Source: an uncultured Mycoplasma sp. (GTDB lineage Bacteria > Bacillota_I > Bacilli_A > Mycoplasmatales > Metamycoplasmataceae). Taken from it: 41,931 nucleotides of DNA. Under the pieces are notes generated by a model, which was not told the origin of the DNA, ran no database searches, and saw only the letters and a program-made list of their open reading frames with translations. The position numbers and the translations under genes were made by a program. This document shows, in pieces, positions 30,279-40,726 of this stretch. The DNA is taken from contig CAMRBN010000007.1 in the NCBI GenBank assembly GCA_947040455.1, forward strand, positions 1-41,931. The letters are read 5' to 3'. Within the stretch, counting starts at the first letter, position 1. Every line of letters starts with the position of its first letter.

Positions 30279-33200
30279 TTAAAATAATGTTGTTTGATCT
30301 GTTTCATCTAATTGTTTAAATATTTTCATTTCTTTCATTTTAACAACAATAGTTTTATTGGCTTGTGTTCTTTTAGAGAAATTTTGAATAGAGTGAAAAT
30401 CACCATCTTTACGAGCTTCCACAATAGATTCAGCAGCTGCATTTCCCAAACCATCCAAACTAATAAATGGTGGTATTAGAGAATTAGTCGATCTTTCTAT
30501 CAGTCATTTGTAAGAGTCAGATTTATATAAATCAATATTTTGAATGATGAATCCTCTAGCAAACATTTCATTAGCAACTTCCAAATTTATAATTAGTGCT
30601 TGTTCTTTAGATGTTAATTTGTTTTCATCACGTTTATTTTGTCTAGATAGTAATTCTCTTAATTTTTGAACTATAGCATTTTTGTCTGTAGTTAATATTT
30701 TGATATCAAAATGGTCCGATCTAGTTGAAAAATATGAAGCATAATATTCAAGAGGAAAATACAATTTAAATCATGCAACTCTTCATGCCATCATTACATA
30801 TGCTGTGGCATGAGCTTTAGGAAACATATATTTTATTTTTTTAAGAGAATCTATTAATCATTGTGGAACTCCATTTGTAACCAGTAATAATTCTTCTTCT
30901 GGAGTTAAACCCATTCCTTTTCTTACTTTTTCCATAATTTGAAAAGACCTTAGTGGATCAATGTCTTTTTGAATCAAAAATACCATTATGTCATCACGAC
31001 ATGAAATTAGATCTTTAAGTTTTAAATTATGAGTTTTAATTAAATCTTCAGCATTTCCACTTCAAACATCTGTACCATGTGAAAGACCTGAAACAGATAC
31101 TAAATCCGCAAATGAAGAAACATTGGCGGTAATTAACATTTTTCTAACAAATTTTGTTCCAAATTCAGGAATTCCTATCGCACTTGTTTTTTCTCCATTT
31201 ATATCTTCGGGTTTGATTCCTAATGGTTCTGTAGAAGAAAACATTTTGATTATTTGCGGATCAGAAAACGGAATTTTATCAGGAGAAACGCCAGTTAATT
31301 CTTGCAACAATTTGATAGCGGTAGGATCATCATGACCTAATAAATCTAATTTTAAAACATTATCATGAATTGCATGAAAATCAAAATGAGTTGTTTTTCA
31401 TTCTGCATCTTGATCATTGGCAGGGAAATTAATTGGTGTGAAATCTTCCACATCATATTCTTTAGGAATAATTATTATTCCACCAGGATGTTGACCCGTT
31501 GTTCTTTTAGTTCCTGAAATTTGAGTTGATACAAATTCTATAAAAGAATCAGATTTCTCTATTCCTTGTTCTTCTCTTCAACTTTTAGCATATCCAAAAG
31601 CGGTTGTTGATGCTACAGTAGAAATTGTTCCAGCACGAAAACAATGAGTGCTACCAAAAAGGTTTTTCACTTCTTTATGAATTATATTTTGATATTCTCC
31701 GGAAAAATTAAGATCAATATCAGGAACTTTGTCAGCATTAAATCCTAAAAAGGTTTCGAAAGGAATAGTTTGACCCTCTCTATTCATAATAATATCGCTA
31801 CATTTTGGACATTTTTTTTCTGGCAAATCATATCCAGAAATATATTCGCCATTTGTAAAAAATTCTGATAACTTACAATTTGAACAAATATAGTGAGGAA
31901 CTAATGGGTTAACTTCTGTAATTTTAGCAAGTGTGGCAACCAAAGAAGATCCCACCGATCCCCTAGAACCAACTAAATAACCATCTTTTAGGCTTTTGGC
32001 AACTAATACATGACTAATTCAATACACAACTGAAAACCCATATTCAAGTATGGGTTTCAACTCTCTTTCAATTCTAGCTGCAACAATTTCAGGTAATTTT
32101 TTTCCGTATATCTCATAAGCCATTTCATAAACTATTTTTTTCAATTGATTATCTGAGTCATCAAATTTAGGAGTATATAATTTCTTTTTAATAATTTCAA
32201 TATTATCATCTATCATATCAGCAATCAGATTAGTGTTTTCAACAACTAATTCATAAGCTAATTTTTCTTCATTTAAAAAATTGAAATTTTGTAACATTTC
32301 ATTTGTTGTTAAAAAGTGTTGAAGTGGGTATATTGGCAATATTTCTTTGTACTTAAATAGATAATGTCTTTTTCCTTCCAAACCTTTTGCATTAATATAA
32401 ACATTATGAAGAATGCTTTCTTGTTCATCAATATATCTAACATCTCCAATTGCCACACAAATTTTATTTAATTTTCTTGACTGATAAATTAAATCTTTTA
32501 AGGCATATTCTAAATTTTGTTGAGAGATATTACCCCTATTAATCAAATGAATAAAAAGTGATGGAGATGGAATTTCAATGTAATCATACTTTTGAATTTC
32601 TTCAATAATATCTTCTGTTGTTCCATTAAATACTTTTTCCAACAATCTTGATTTTATTCCAGAACTTCCAATCAAAATATTTTTTGATTTTTTAAAAACA
32701 TCAAAAAATATTCTTGGTTCTGAATAAAAATACTTTGTTGAAGAATCAGAAATCAAACTAAATAACTCTTTCAATCCTTTTTGATTCTTTGCTAATATAG
32801 TTATTTGATTAGAGAATTTTTTTCCATGAATTGTTGGTGTTTCAAGTAAAAATAATTCTTGAAAAGTATTTACATTAATCAAAGATAATTCGTTAATAAA
32901 TTTGATTCAAAGAAAAGAAAGAACTTCAGCATCATAATCTGCTCTATGGGCAATTTCAGTATTGTAATTAATGGCATATTTTTTACAGACAATTTCTAAT
33001 CTATATGACTTTGAAGTAAGCAATAATTTAGCTATAGATAAAGTATCAATTCATTGATTTTGCAATTTATTTAGTTTATATTTATATATTTTTTCTTTTA
33101 AAAATCCAATATCAAAAGATGCATTGTGAGCAACCAAAGTAAAATCCTGAATGAAATTAAGAATTTTTTTAGTTCCTTCTATTTCCGATATTCCTTCATT

Positions 33201-34580
33201 CACCATATCTTGAGTAATTCCTGTTAATTCTGTAGTGAATTTTGATATAGGTTTATCTCCCTTAATAAAAAATTGGAGTTTTTCAGTAATAACACCTTTT
33301 TCAATTTTTACTCCCCCAAATTCAATAATTTCATCAAACCTAGGAGAAAGGCCGGTTGTCTCTAAATCAAATACAATATAAGTATCATCTTTGATAATTT
33401 TATTATTCGGATTGACTACAAATTTATTAGCTTTATCAATAGCATTAAAAGTAGAACCGTAAATTGGTTTGATACCTATTTTTCTTGCATCATGATAAAA
33501 ATTAGGAAATGCCTGAATATTTTCTAAATCCACTATACCAATTGCTTTGTGTCCTAATGCTTTAGCATGTTTTAAAAAATGTTCTGGTTTTTTAAAACCA
33601 TCCATGGCACTCATAGAAGTTCGGATGGATAATTCAACTCTTTTAACTTTTGCTTCATCAAGTTTTTTTTCTTGATCATCTAAAACTTCCATTTTCCTTG
33701 AATTTAAAATTGGTTTTGAAGTAAAAGAATCTATAGTTTTTTCTCCAAAAACTTTGATTTTAACTCCAATATCTACTTTTTCATATTGAACCAAATCTGA
33801 TTCATTTCTAATAAAATTTTTAATTGTTACCGCTTCTGAATAATCAGTAATTGCTAATGTTAAAATATGCATTCCTGTTTTTGTTTTAAATAACTCTTTT
33901 TTAAAAACTACACCTTCAAAAATATAGTTGGTCTCTTCTGATAAATAAAATTCTTTCATTTTCATGGCGAAATATTTTTTAGTCATTGATTTATTTTTTA
34001 ATAAGTTATTTGTGTTGAGTTTTGACTCAGAAGAATTTTTTTTATTAACCATGTCATTTAAAATTTCTTTATCTTTCTTAAACTCTTCTTCCAAACTTTT
34101 TTCAATCAATGCATGTGAAGATAAATCTACAAAAATAATGTCAAAAGATTCAAAACCAAAAATCGATAAATTGTTAATCATTTCTGGTTTTTTCGAATTT
34201 AAAATTCTTAATTTATTGTTTGAATGAACATTAATTTTTAAATCTTTAAAGTTGTCAAAATTTAAATCTGATTTAGAAATTATATTTGCTATTACTTCAT
34301 TTTGCAAAAAGGAAAATGAAAACAATAAATAATCATAAATATTTTGCAAAGTATAATTTTTATTTATATATTTTATTTTAAAATTAACTTCAAAGGCAAA
34401 ATTTTCTTTCATTTTACTTAAAAATATTTTAAAGTCATTAAGTGTTGGTACGGAAAAAAAATTAATACTAATATCAAATTTATTATTGTTTAAAACTGCA
34501 CTTAAAATTTCTGATTCTACAAGGTATTCAGGGATGGTATATTTTATCTCTTTACAAAAATTAATAAATGCATTGTTCAT
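30279..34580 (-). CDS. polC: DNA polymerase III alpha subunit, PolC type
   Basis: A 1433-residue protein under code 4, the normal Gram-positive PolC length. Order: N-terminal domain (1-200), OB fold with [11 protein letters not shown] and [17 protein letters not shown] (about 220-290), PHP domain split by the DEDD 3'-5' exonuclease ([12 protein letters not shown] at about 401, NASFDIGFL near 488), a second PHP half, then the polymerase with the CSNC...CPKC zinc site (about 900-925) and [11 protein letters not shown] (catalytic Asp pair, about 955). The proofreading motifs look intact, but the PHP ligands are not: SIR replaces HLH, VDLEN replaces TDH, and GDVRY replaces GDVHY. The start is fixed by a -10 box ending 6 bases before ATG 34580. 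It is the main replicase. Confidence 0.96.
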
Positions 34581-34586
34581 AATTTT

Positions 34587-34592
34587 ATTATA
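34587..34592 (-). promoter_or_regulatory. -10 box TATAAT of polC
   Basis: On the minus strand in the 29-base cdsA-polC gap, ending 6 bases before ATG 34580, so the mRNA would begin at or next to the start codon. Confidence 0.6.
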
Positions 34593-34609
34593 TAAAATAT
34601 ATTGTAATA

Positions 34610-35587
34610 TTATGCAAAAGACATGAAAAATGCTAAAACAAAAATCACTAAAATTAATGAATCAAATCTATCTAATACACCACCATGAGATGGTATTAAA
34701 TTAGAAAAATCTTTTATTTGTAATTTTCTTTTTATCAAAGAAAATAATAAATCTCCAGCAATTGCTGCAAGAGGAATAAAAATAGGAACAACTAATAATA
34801 AAGTTAGTGAATCAATTTCTAATTTACCAAAATTAATTCCCCCAGGTATTTTGGCGAAATTTAAGCCAAATATTATAAATAAAAACAATGCTGATATAGT
34901 ATATCCAATTATTGCTCCCTCAATAGTTTTATTAGGTGAAATTTTAGGAGCTAATTTTTTTTCAAATAATTTATTACCAAAAAATTTGCCACCAAAATAA
35001 GCAAAACTGTCAGTCAAAATAACAGATGTTATTAAAACTAGTATAAGTGAAAATTGCAATATTACAAAATATAATAAAAATTTTATTGCAAAATTAATTA
35101 AAATAATTCCAATTAATAAAGTTAAAAAAATTGGTGCTATTTTTCTTTTGTCTTTTATAAATAAACAAGGAATTAAAATAATGAATACTAAAATTGGAAA
35201 TCCAATTCCTGGAATATTTGACACATAAAATAAAAATTGTTCTTGGATTAATGATTTAAAAATATACTTAAAGTCAGAATTCGGTTCTAAGGATGTTAAT
35301 TGATCATTTGGAACATTTATAAAATTAATAAATCCATCACTAAATGGTGTTAGCATTATAAAAATAGCAGATAATGGAATTATATATTTTGTTCAATTAG
35401 GAATTTTAAATGATTTACAAAATTCAAATGTTGTAAATAAAGAAATTAATGAAAAAGTTACTAATCCCAATATTTTTCCTGGGGTTTCTAAAAAATAAAT
35501 TAATGTAATTAGGGTTATACAAATTATTGCAACTATAAAAGCAAATAGTGATTTTATTGCTACTGGACTCATTTTTTTTAATAACAC
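34610..35587 (-). CDS. cdsA: Phosphatidate cytidylyltransferase
   Basis: A 325-residue integral membrane protein with 8 or so hydrophobic segments. The C-terminal signature reads KRKLQIKDFSNLIPSHGGVLDRFDSL (positions about 290-315), equivalent to 'S..KR...iKDfs..iPGHGGilDR.Ds', and DSFAYFGGKFFGNK...LAPKISPNKTIEGAIIG is the preceding conserved metal-binding loop. It makes CDP-diacylglycerol from phosphatidic acid, the entry to phosphatidylglycerol and cardiolipin. The start is GTG 35587, with the strong ribosome site AAAGGAGGTG 5 bases upstream. Adjacent frr is 13 bases upstream, the usual pyrH-frr-cdsA order. Confidence 0.94.
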
Positions 35588-35592
35588 TAATA

Positions 35593-35602
35593 CACCTCCT
35601 TT
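35593..35602 (-). promoter_or_regulatory. Strong Shine-Dalgarno site fixing the cdsA GTG start
   Basis: AAAGGAGGTG on the minus strand, 5 bases before GTG 35587, is the best ribosome site in the window and overlaps the frr stop. It decides for GTG over the in-frame ATG 15 bases later. Confidence 0.75.
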
Positions 35603-36152
35603 ATAACTTCATCAATTCTATTTCTTTATCTTTTATTTTATTATCAATTAAAGAATTATACTGATCAATACTTTTTTGAACACTATTTTTAAAATCAACC
35701 AAGGCATCATCACTTAATTCTTCATCAGCTTTCATTAATTTTAAAACGGATTGCCTAGCATTTCTAATTTTCACCTTAGTTGCTTCTTTAGTTGTAGCTA
35801 GTTGTTTAACTGATTCTCTTCTTTTTTCAGTTGTTAACAAAGGAAAAATAATTCTTATTTGGTGCCCTTCATCAACAAGAGAAATTGAATAATTTTGTTT
35901 TTCTATCATTTTAAAAATATCTTTCAAAGTATCTTTATCAAAGGGTTTGACCAATAATTGTTGTGGTTCTGGAATAGTTATCGTACATAATTCTCCAATA
36001 GGAGTGGATTCATCATAATACATTATATTTAAATTATTTATTAATTGAGGATTGGCTCCAGATGTAGAAATACGTGAAAGTTGCTTATCAATAAATACTA
36101 AGGATTCATTTAATTCACTAATCAATTCTATTTCATATAATTCATATTCCAT
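35601..36152 (-). CDS. frr: Ribosome recycling factor
   Basis: A 183-residue protein, normal RRF length. The helical-bundle sections LNESLVFIDKQLSRISTSGANPQL (about 14-37, 'R.GrA.p.lld.i.V.yYG' region), IMYYDESTPIGELC and ISLVDEGHQIRIIFPLLTTEKRRESVKQLA (about 95-125, 'PplT.ErR..l.k.a') identify it. The usual 'GR' in 'RTGRAsP' reads 'SGANP', a conservative change. It dissociates ribosomes after termination together with EF-G. The ATG overlaps the pyrH stop by one base (TAATG), so it is translationally coupled. Confidence 0.95.
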   Translation of the reverse strand: MEYELYEIELISELNESLVFIDKQLSRISTSGANPQLINNLNIMYYDESTPIGELCTITIPEPQQLLVKPFDKDTLKDIFKMIEKQNYSISLVDEGHQIRIIFPLLTTEKRRESVKQLATTKEATKVKIRNARQSVLKLMKADEELSDDALVDFKNSVQKSIDQYNSLIDNKIKDKEIELMKL

Positions 36153-36868
36153 TATTTACTCACCTTGGTAAAAAGACCTTTGCCACCTAAGACATTCAAT
36201 ATAGAATCATTTTCACCAATATCAAAAACTAATGAGTTAATATCATTATCTCTTGCCATTGTTGCTGCAGTGGCATCAATAACTTGTAAATTTTTAGACA
36301 TTATTTCATCATAAGTTATTTCTGAATATCGTTTAGCATTTGGGTTAACATTAGGATCGGAATCATAAATTCCTTGGACTTTATTTTTTCCTAATAAAAT
36401 AATGTTTGCTCTTATTTCGGCAGCAACTAATGTCGCCGCAGTATCTGTAGTAAAATATGGTCTTCCAGTTCCTGCAGAGAAAATAACTATTTCTCCTGAA
36501 TTCAAATATTTAATTGCTTTTTCTGTAATATAATTTTCCGCTACTTTGGGATCAATATTAATCGCTGATTGCACTCTACATTTAAGTCCATGTTTTTCAA
36601 AACCTGATTGAAGAGCAAGTGCATTCATAATAGTTGCTAACATACCAATATAATCTGCTCTGTTTCGAGGAATACCATTTTTTGCTGCACTTGCACCTCT
36701 TCAAAAATTACCACCACCAATAACGATTGCTATTTGAACATTTTGCTCTTTTAATTTTTTTAATTGCTCAGCAATATTATCAATCAATGAATAATCAATC
36801 GCAAGAGATTTTTCTTTATTTGATAATCATTCTCCGGATAACTTCAATAATATTCTCTTATATTTCAT
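36152..36868 (-). CDS. pyrH: Uridylate kinase (UMP kinase)
   Basis: A 238-residue protein. KYKRILLKLSGEWL is the amino-acid-kinase start, VIGGGNFWRGA (about 50-60) the UMP loop, SAGTGRPYFTTDTAA (about 129-143) the catalytic region, and NKVQGIYDSDPN (about 161) the ATP loop. Trp in SGEWL and NFWRG is encoded by TGA. It phosphorylates UMP to UDP. ATG 36868 is preceded by AAAGGTG and by TATAATATAAT near 36905-36895. The order pyrH-frr-cdsA-polC is conserved in Firmicutes and mollicutes. Confidence 0.95.
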
Positions 36869-36918
36869 TAACTTACACACCTTTATTTTCTTTAAATTAT
36901 ATTATAAAAGTTTATTTT

Positions 36919-37134
36919 TTACTTGTAATTTATAAATGGCTGAAGTTTTTTTCTCGACTTATCTATTGCATCAAAAACTGCACTTCGAGTTGTTGCTACT
37001 ATTTGCGATATTTCTCCCATAGATAAATCTTCAACATAATGAAGATGCATTATTTGTTTTTGGTTTTGAGTCAAAATAAAATCATACTCTAAAAAGGCTT
37101 GGATTATCGCTTCTCTTTCTTGAGTTTTATTCAT
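36919..37134 (-). CDS. ylxM: YlxM-like SRP-associated helix-turn-helix protein (UPF0122)
   Basis: A 71-residue sigma-factor-region-4-like protein. LTQNQKQIMHLHYVEDLSMGEISQIVATTRSAVFDAIDKS (residues about 21-60) is the classic 'Lt..Q......y..d.sl.EIA...~isr.aV.d.ik' of the YlxM family. YlxM proteins modulate signal-recognition-particle GTPase activity, and the gene normally lies beside ftsY or ffh, as here. The start lies 8 bases inside the end of ftsY, so it is translationally coupled. It is shorter than the roughly 105-residue homologues, ending just after the helix-turn-helix. Confidence 0.9.
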   Translation of the reverse strand: MNKTQEREAIIQAFLEYDFILTQNQKQIMHLHYVEDLSMGEISQIVATTRSAVFDAIDKSRKKLQPFINYK

Positions 37135-38272
37135 TAGTCATTAGACCTTTTGTTAAACCATAAATATAAGCATCCAAATCAAATTCTTGTAAATCATCAA
37201 TTTTTTCACCGAGTCCTATTAATTTAACATCCATATCTAATTTATCTTTAATAGTTAAAATAATTCCACCATTTGACGTTCCATCCATTTTTGTTAAAAT
37301 AATTCCTGTAAGAGGAGTTACTTCCTTAAAACTTTGTGCTTGCAAAACCCCATTTTGACCAGTAGTTGCATCTAAAACTAAAAGAGATTCGTGTGGAGCA
37401 TCAGGAATAAATTTTTTAATTATTCCATTCATTTTAGCAAGTTCATTCATAAGATTTATTTTATTTTGTAGTCTTCCTGCTGTATCAACAATTAAAACAT
37501 CATAATTATCTTCCTTTGCTAGAGTTAAACTTTTATAAACCACAGACGAAGGATCAGCGCCTTCCTTATCAGGTAAAACTATATCTGCACCAATCCTGTC
37601 CGCTCAAATTTTTAATTGTTCAACTGCTCCAGCTCTAAATGTGTCAGCTGCTGCAATTAAAACTTTTTTACCTTCTAGAATTAGTTTGTTGGCAATTTTA
37701 GCAATAGATGTTGTTTTACCAGCACCATTTATTCCCACAATCAACAAAACATTTAAACCTTCATTATAAATTTTTAAAGTTGTATCCACAATTGATTGAT
37801 TAGCATAAATAACAAACATTTTATCAGCTATTATTTCATTTATTAAATTTCTATTCACGACATTTTCAGTTTTAACTTCTTTTTTAATTTCGTCAATAAT
37901 AGTCAATACTAAATTAACAGATATATCAGACATAATTAATATTTCTTCTAATTCGTCAAAAAAATCATCATCTATTTCATTGTGTTTATTTTGTAGTTCC
38001 AATATCTTTTTGCTAAAATTAATTCCACTTTTCGATAAACCTGAAACATATTTATTAATTTTCTTTTCTTTTGCTAGATTTTTTAAACGAAGTTTTTCTT
38101 CTTTTTTTTCTAACTTTTCTTGTAATTTAGCAAGTTTTTTATCTTCATCTAAAATTCGTGTCTTAGGAAGAATTTGTGGTTCATCAACAATTATTTTAGA
38201 TTTTTTCTTAGTCTCTGAATCCCCAGGATTTAAAGTAAATAATCTATCTTTTATTTTTTTGAAAAAACCCAT
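37127..38272 (-). CDS. ftsY: Signal recognition particle receptor FtsY
   Basis: A 381-residue SRP GTPase. The first 85 residues are a charged lysine/glutamate-rich coiled region; the N domain (about 85-175) has the four-helix layout; the G domain has G1 [15 protein letters not shown] (about 180-194), [14 protein letters not shown] (G2), DTAGRLQNK (G3, about 251), [10 protein letters not shown] (G4) and [13 protein letters not shown] (closing motif). It docks ribosome-SRP complexes at the membrane. The -10 box at 38286-38281 ends 8 bases before ATG 38272. It overlaps ylxM by 8 bases. Confidence 0.96.
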
Positions 38273-38280
38273 ACATAAGA

Positions 38281-38286
38281 ATTATA
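38281..38286 (-). promoter_or_regulatory. -10 box TATAAT of ftsY
   Basis: On the minus strand, 8 bases before ATG 38272; the predicted leader is about 2 bases. It lies back-to-back with the lipoprotein promoter at 38322-38330. Confidence 0.5.
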
Positions 38287-38321
38287 TTCAAAATATTTTG
38301 AAAATAGACAAAATATTTTTA

Positions 38322-38330
38322 TGGTATAAT
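38322..38330 (+). promoter_or_regulatory. Extended -10 (TGGTATAAT) of the lipoprotein gene
   Basis: TG-G-TATAAT ends 33 bases before ATG 38364, leaving a leader of about 27 bases with AAGGAG at 38345-38350. The same TGGTATAATTT is found before the BspA-like gene. Confidence 0.65.
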
Positions 38331-38363
38331 TTATAAATTATTATAAGGAGTGTCTTTTTTAAA

Positions 38364-39455
38364 ATGAAAAAAAAGTTTTTGCCAATTTTTACTGCCCCTA
38401 TTTTACCAATAATGTTTTTGTCGTCTTGTAGCCAAACTACTGAAGATTCTCCTGTAAGATTAGAAACCACAGTTTTTAAAGCAAATAATAAAAATGCCTT
38501 TAATAATATCTTTAATTTACTTAATAACCAAAAAGGTAATAATTCATTTATATCAAAAACAACAGAACAAATAAATAAAATGATTAGTGATGAAATTACA
38601 AAAAACAAACTAATACAAGAAAAATTAAAAATTTATTTTTTTGTTTCTATTTATAATTCACTAAATAGCGTTGTTGATATTGTTGATCAAACCGTTACAA
38701 CGATTAATGCAATTGGAGAAAGAGAAATTGGCGTGAATGCTATAAAAACTTTAATCAGTGATTCAATAATTCAAGCAGAACAAGAAAATTTAAATAAATA
38801 TGAAATATTAGAACAAGAATTAAACAAAATTACTGACATGAAAATTGAAGTGTCTTTGAAAAAAGTGGATGAAGTGCAATTACAATGAGTTTGAAAAACA
38901 TCTTTTAAATTATCCGAAGATTCTTCTATGAGAAAAATATTAAAAATACAAAATGATGATGGAGTTAACCCATATATTGACAATAGTATTTTTTACAAAA
39001 GAATTCTTAGTGAAGAAGAAATAGAACATGCCAAGGAAATTTCTGGTGGTGATAATGTTAAATATAAAAAATTAATTACACAAGCCAAATATCAAAGCTC
39101 TAAATGATATTGAGATGAAAAAGAACAAATTTTAACAACCATTGAAAAAGAATCGAACATTAATCCATACTCAACAGATGGAACTAGTGGTGGTTTCACT
39201 GACAAAGATATCAAAAGAACTGAATTCGCAATTGATTTTGAACAAAGTAAATCAAACATTTCTTTATATAAACCTAAATTTTTATTTCAAACAAATAGTG
39301 AAATAAATGATAGTTATATAAATAGTGAGTGAATAGATTATTTAAAATATAAAAAATATAAAAGTGATGGAAGCATTGAAGCTGATGATGACAAAATAAG
39401 TGATATTCTTATAGATTTAAAAATTGATTATTTAGAATATGACAAGAAAGTTTAA
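38364..39455 (+). CDS. Membrane lipoprotein of unknown function
   Basis: A 363-residue protein. MKKKFLPIFTAPILPIMFLSSCSQ is a textbook lipoprotein signal (positively charged start, hydrophobic core, lipobox LSSC with Cys22), so it should be anchored on the outer face. The rest is hydrophilic and rich in Lys, Glu and Asn, with probable coiled segments at about 95-175. All Trp codons here are TGA, including WVW at about 175-177. AAGGAG lies 13-14 bases before the ATG. The start codon is followed by eight A (38367-38374). I recognise no family. The next gene starts 9 bases after the stop, so they are probably cotranscribed. Confidence 0.85.
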
Positions 39456-39464
39456 TTATTTTGT

Positions 39465-40619
39465 ATGCTTTATAAATCCATTACTAAGTTAACTTTTTTT
39501 TCTATTATTATGATTGCCACTGCTCTTTTGGGTTTAATAATTTTCGGAACAACTTTTAATGATTGAATATTTTATGATAATAAATATTTACTAGGAAATC
39601 CAGATTTTTTATTACCCGTTAGCGTTCAAGTGGACCGCACCTTAATAATTATCTCTTTTATAATCTATATTTTTTGTGCATTTGCTTCTTTGTGAGAGAT
39701 AAGAAAAATTGATGATAAAAAAATAAAAAAAATTTATTTTTTAACTGGAGGTTTATTTGTTTGGTTGATTATGCCTTATACATTTTTTTTAGCTCATAAA
39801 AACAAAAGTTATCAAAAATTTTGGCAATATTTAAAAACAGAAAAAGAAGCGGATGAACAAATTAATTTTTATAAATTAAAGATGAATTTAAAAAATAAAA
39901 GATTTGATAGAGTGTTTTGAAACACAATATTTTTTATATTTATTACACTTATTGTAATTGTTGATTTTGCCTTAATTTGACTTCATGAAGAATATAATCA
40001 AGACGATCCTAATTCAAATATTTTATTCAATACTTTTTCTTATTTCACACAACTAACAAATTTTGCCATTATTATCTTTGTTTGTGTATTTTCTTTTGCG
40101 CATCAAACAATTACTTTTAGAAATAATACTTTATTAATTTTAATGACCGCTTATATAACTGTTGTGGGAGTTATGTTTTGGGGTTATTTATTACCTTTTG
40201 GAAATTTTGAAGGTGATTATTCTCACTTGCAAACTTTAGTCAAAACTATTTGATTACATGCGGTTACTCCTATTTGTTTTTCTATTTTTGCAATAAATAG
40301 TATTTTTACATCTAAAGAAAAAACTAATTCATTTTTGCACACATCTATTGTTGGAACTATTTACCCAATATTTTATGCATTTTTTTCATATTCGCTTCCT
40401 TTTTATACTCGTCATAGTGTTTATGGATCTATCACAAACTTAAACCCTAATATGAGTAATTATTACGATAACAAAACAGGCGATCCTTTAAATTTTTTAT
40501 TATTTTTCCTTATTGCAACAGTTTTTTATTTCTTCTTTTTTATTTTTTGGAAGTTGGCAAATGTCGCTTATAAAAAAACTTTGAAAAATGAAAAAAAATT
40601 AATGAAAAAACAAGTTTAA
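39465..40619 (+). CDS. Polytopic membrane protein, FAR-17a/AIG1-Pr6Pr-like
   Basis: A 384-residue protein with about seven hydrophobic segments: residues about 8-30, 60-75, 95-115, 155-180, 190-250 (two), 262-280, 290-310 and 355-375. The centre carries FSYFTQLTNFAIIIFVC (Thr195, Asn199) followed by LHAVTPICF (His265). This spacing and motif pair (a 'yFT..tN' helix and a conserved 'H..~P' helix) is what I associate with the FAR-17a/AIG1 and bacterial Pr6Pr membrane families; mycoplasma members of this kind exist as a 'MAGa3780-like' family, from memory. AIG1 and ADTRP are membrane hydrolases with Thr and His active residues, so an esterase role is possible but unproven. It uses TGG for 4 of about 9 Trp codons, more than its neighbours. 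It follows the lipoprotein by 9 bases. Confidence 0.7.
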
Positions 40620-40661
40620 TTTTATTGATAATATTATTTTAAATTTTTATTATGATTAATT

Positions 40662-40670
40662 TGGTATAAT
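40662..40670 (+). promoter_or_regulatory. Extended -10 (TGGTATAAT) of the BspA-like gene
   Basis: TG-G-TATAAT lies 57 bases before GTG 40727. The leader of about 50 bases ends with AAAGGAGA at 40715-40722, which decides for GTG 40727 over TTG 40709. Confidence 0.6.
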
Positions 40671-40726
40671 TTTAATAAATTTATTGAATATACATTAAGA
40701 TTCGTAAATTGTTTAAAGGAGATTTT

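Noticed and set aside
36727-37026. A plus-strand frame of 99 codons crossing the pyrH-ylxM junction
   Set aside because: It overlaps conserved pyrH and ylxM in antisense and has no start signals.
544-38272. Apparent premature stops (TGA) in dnaE, lepA, pcrA, polC, pepF, nagA, ftsY and others, suggesting many pseudogenes
   Set aside because: The interrupted pieces are always in the same frame, the breaks are always TGA, and they fall where the families have Trp. Code 4 explains them all.
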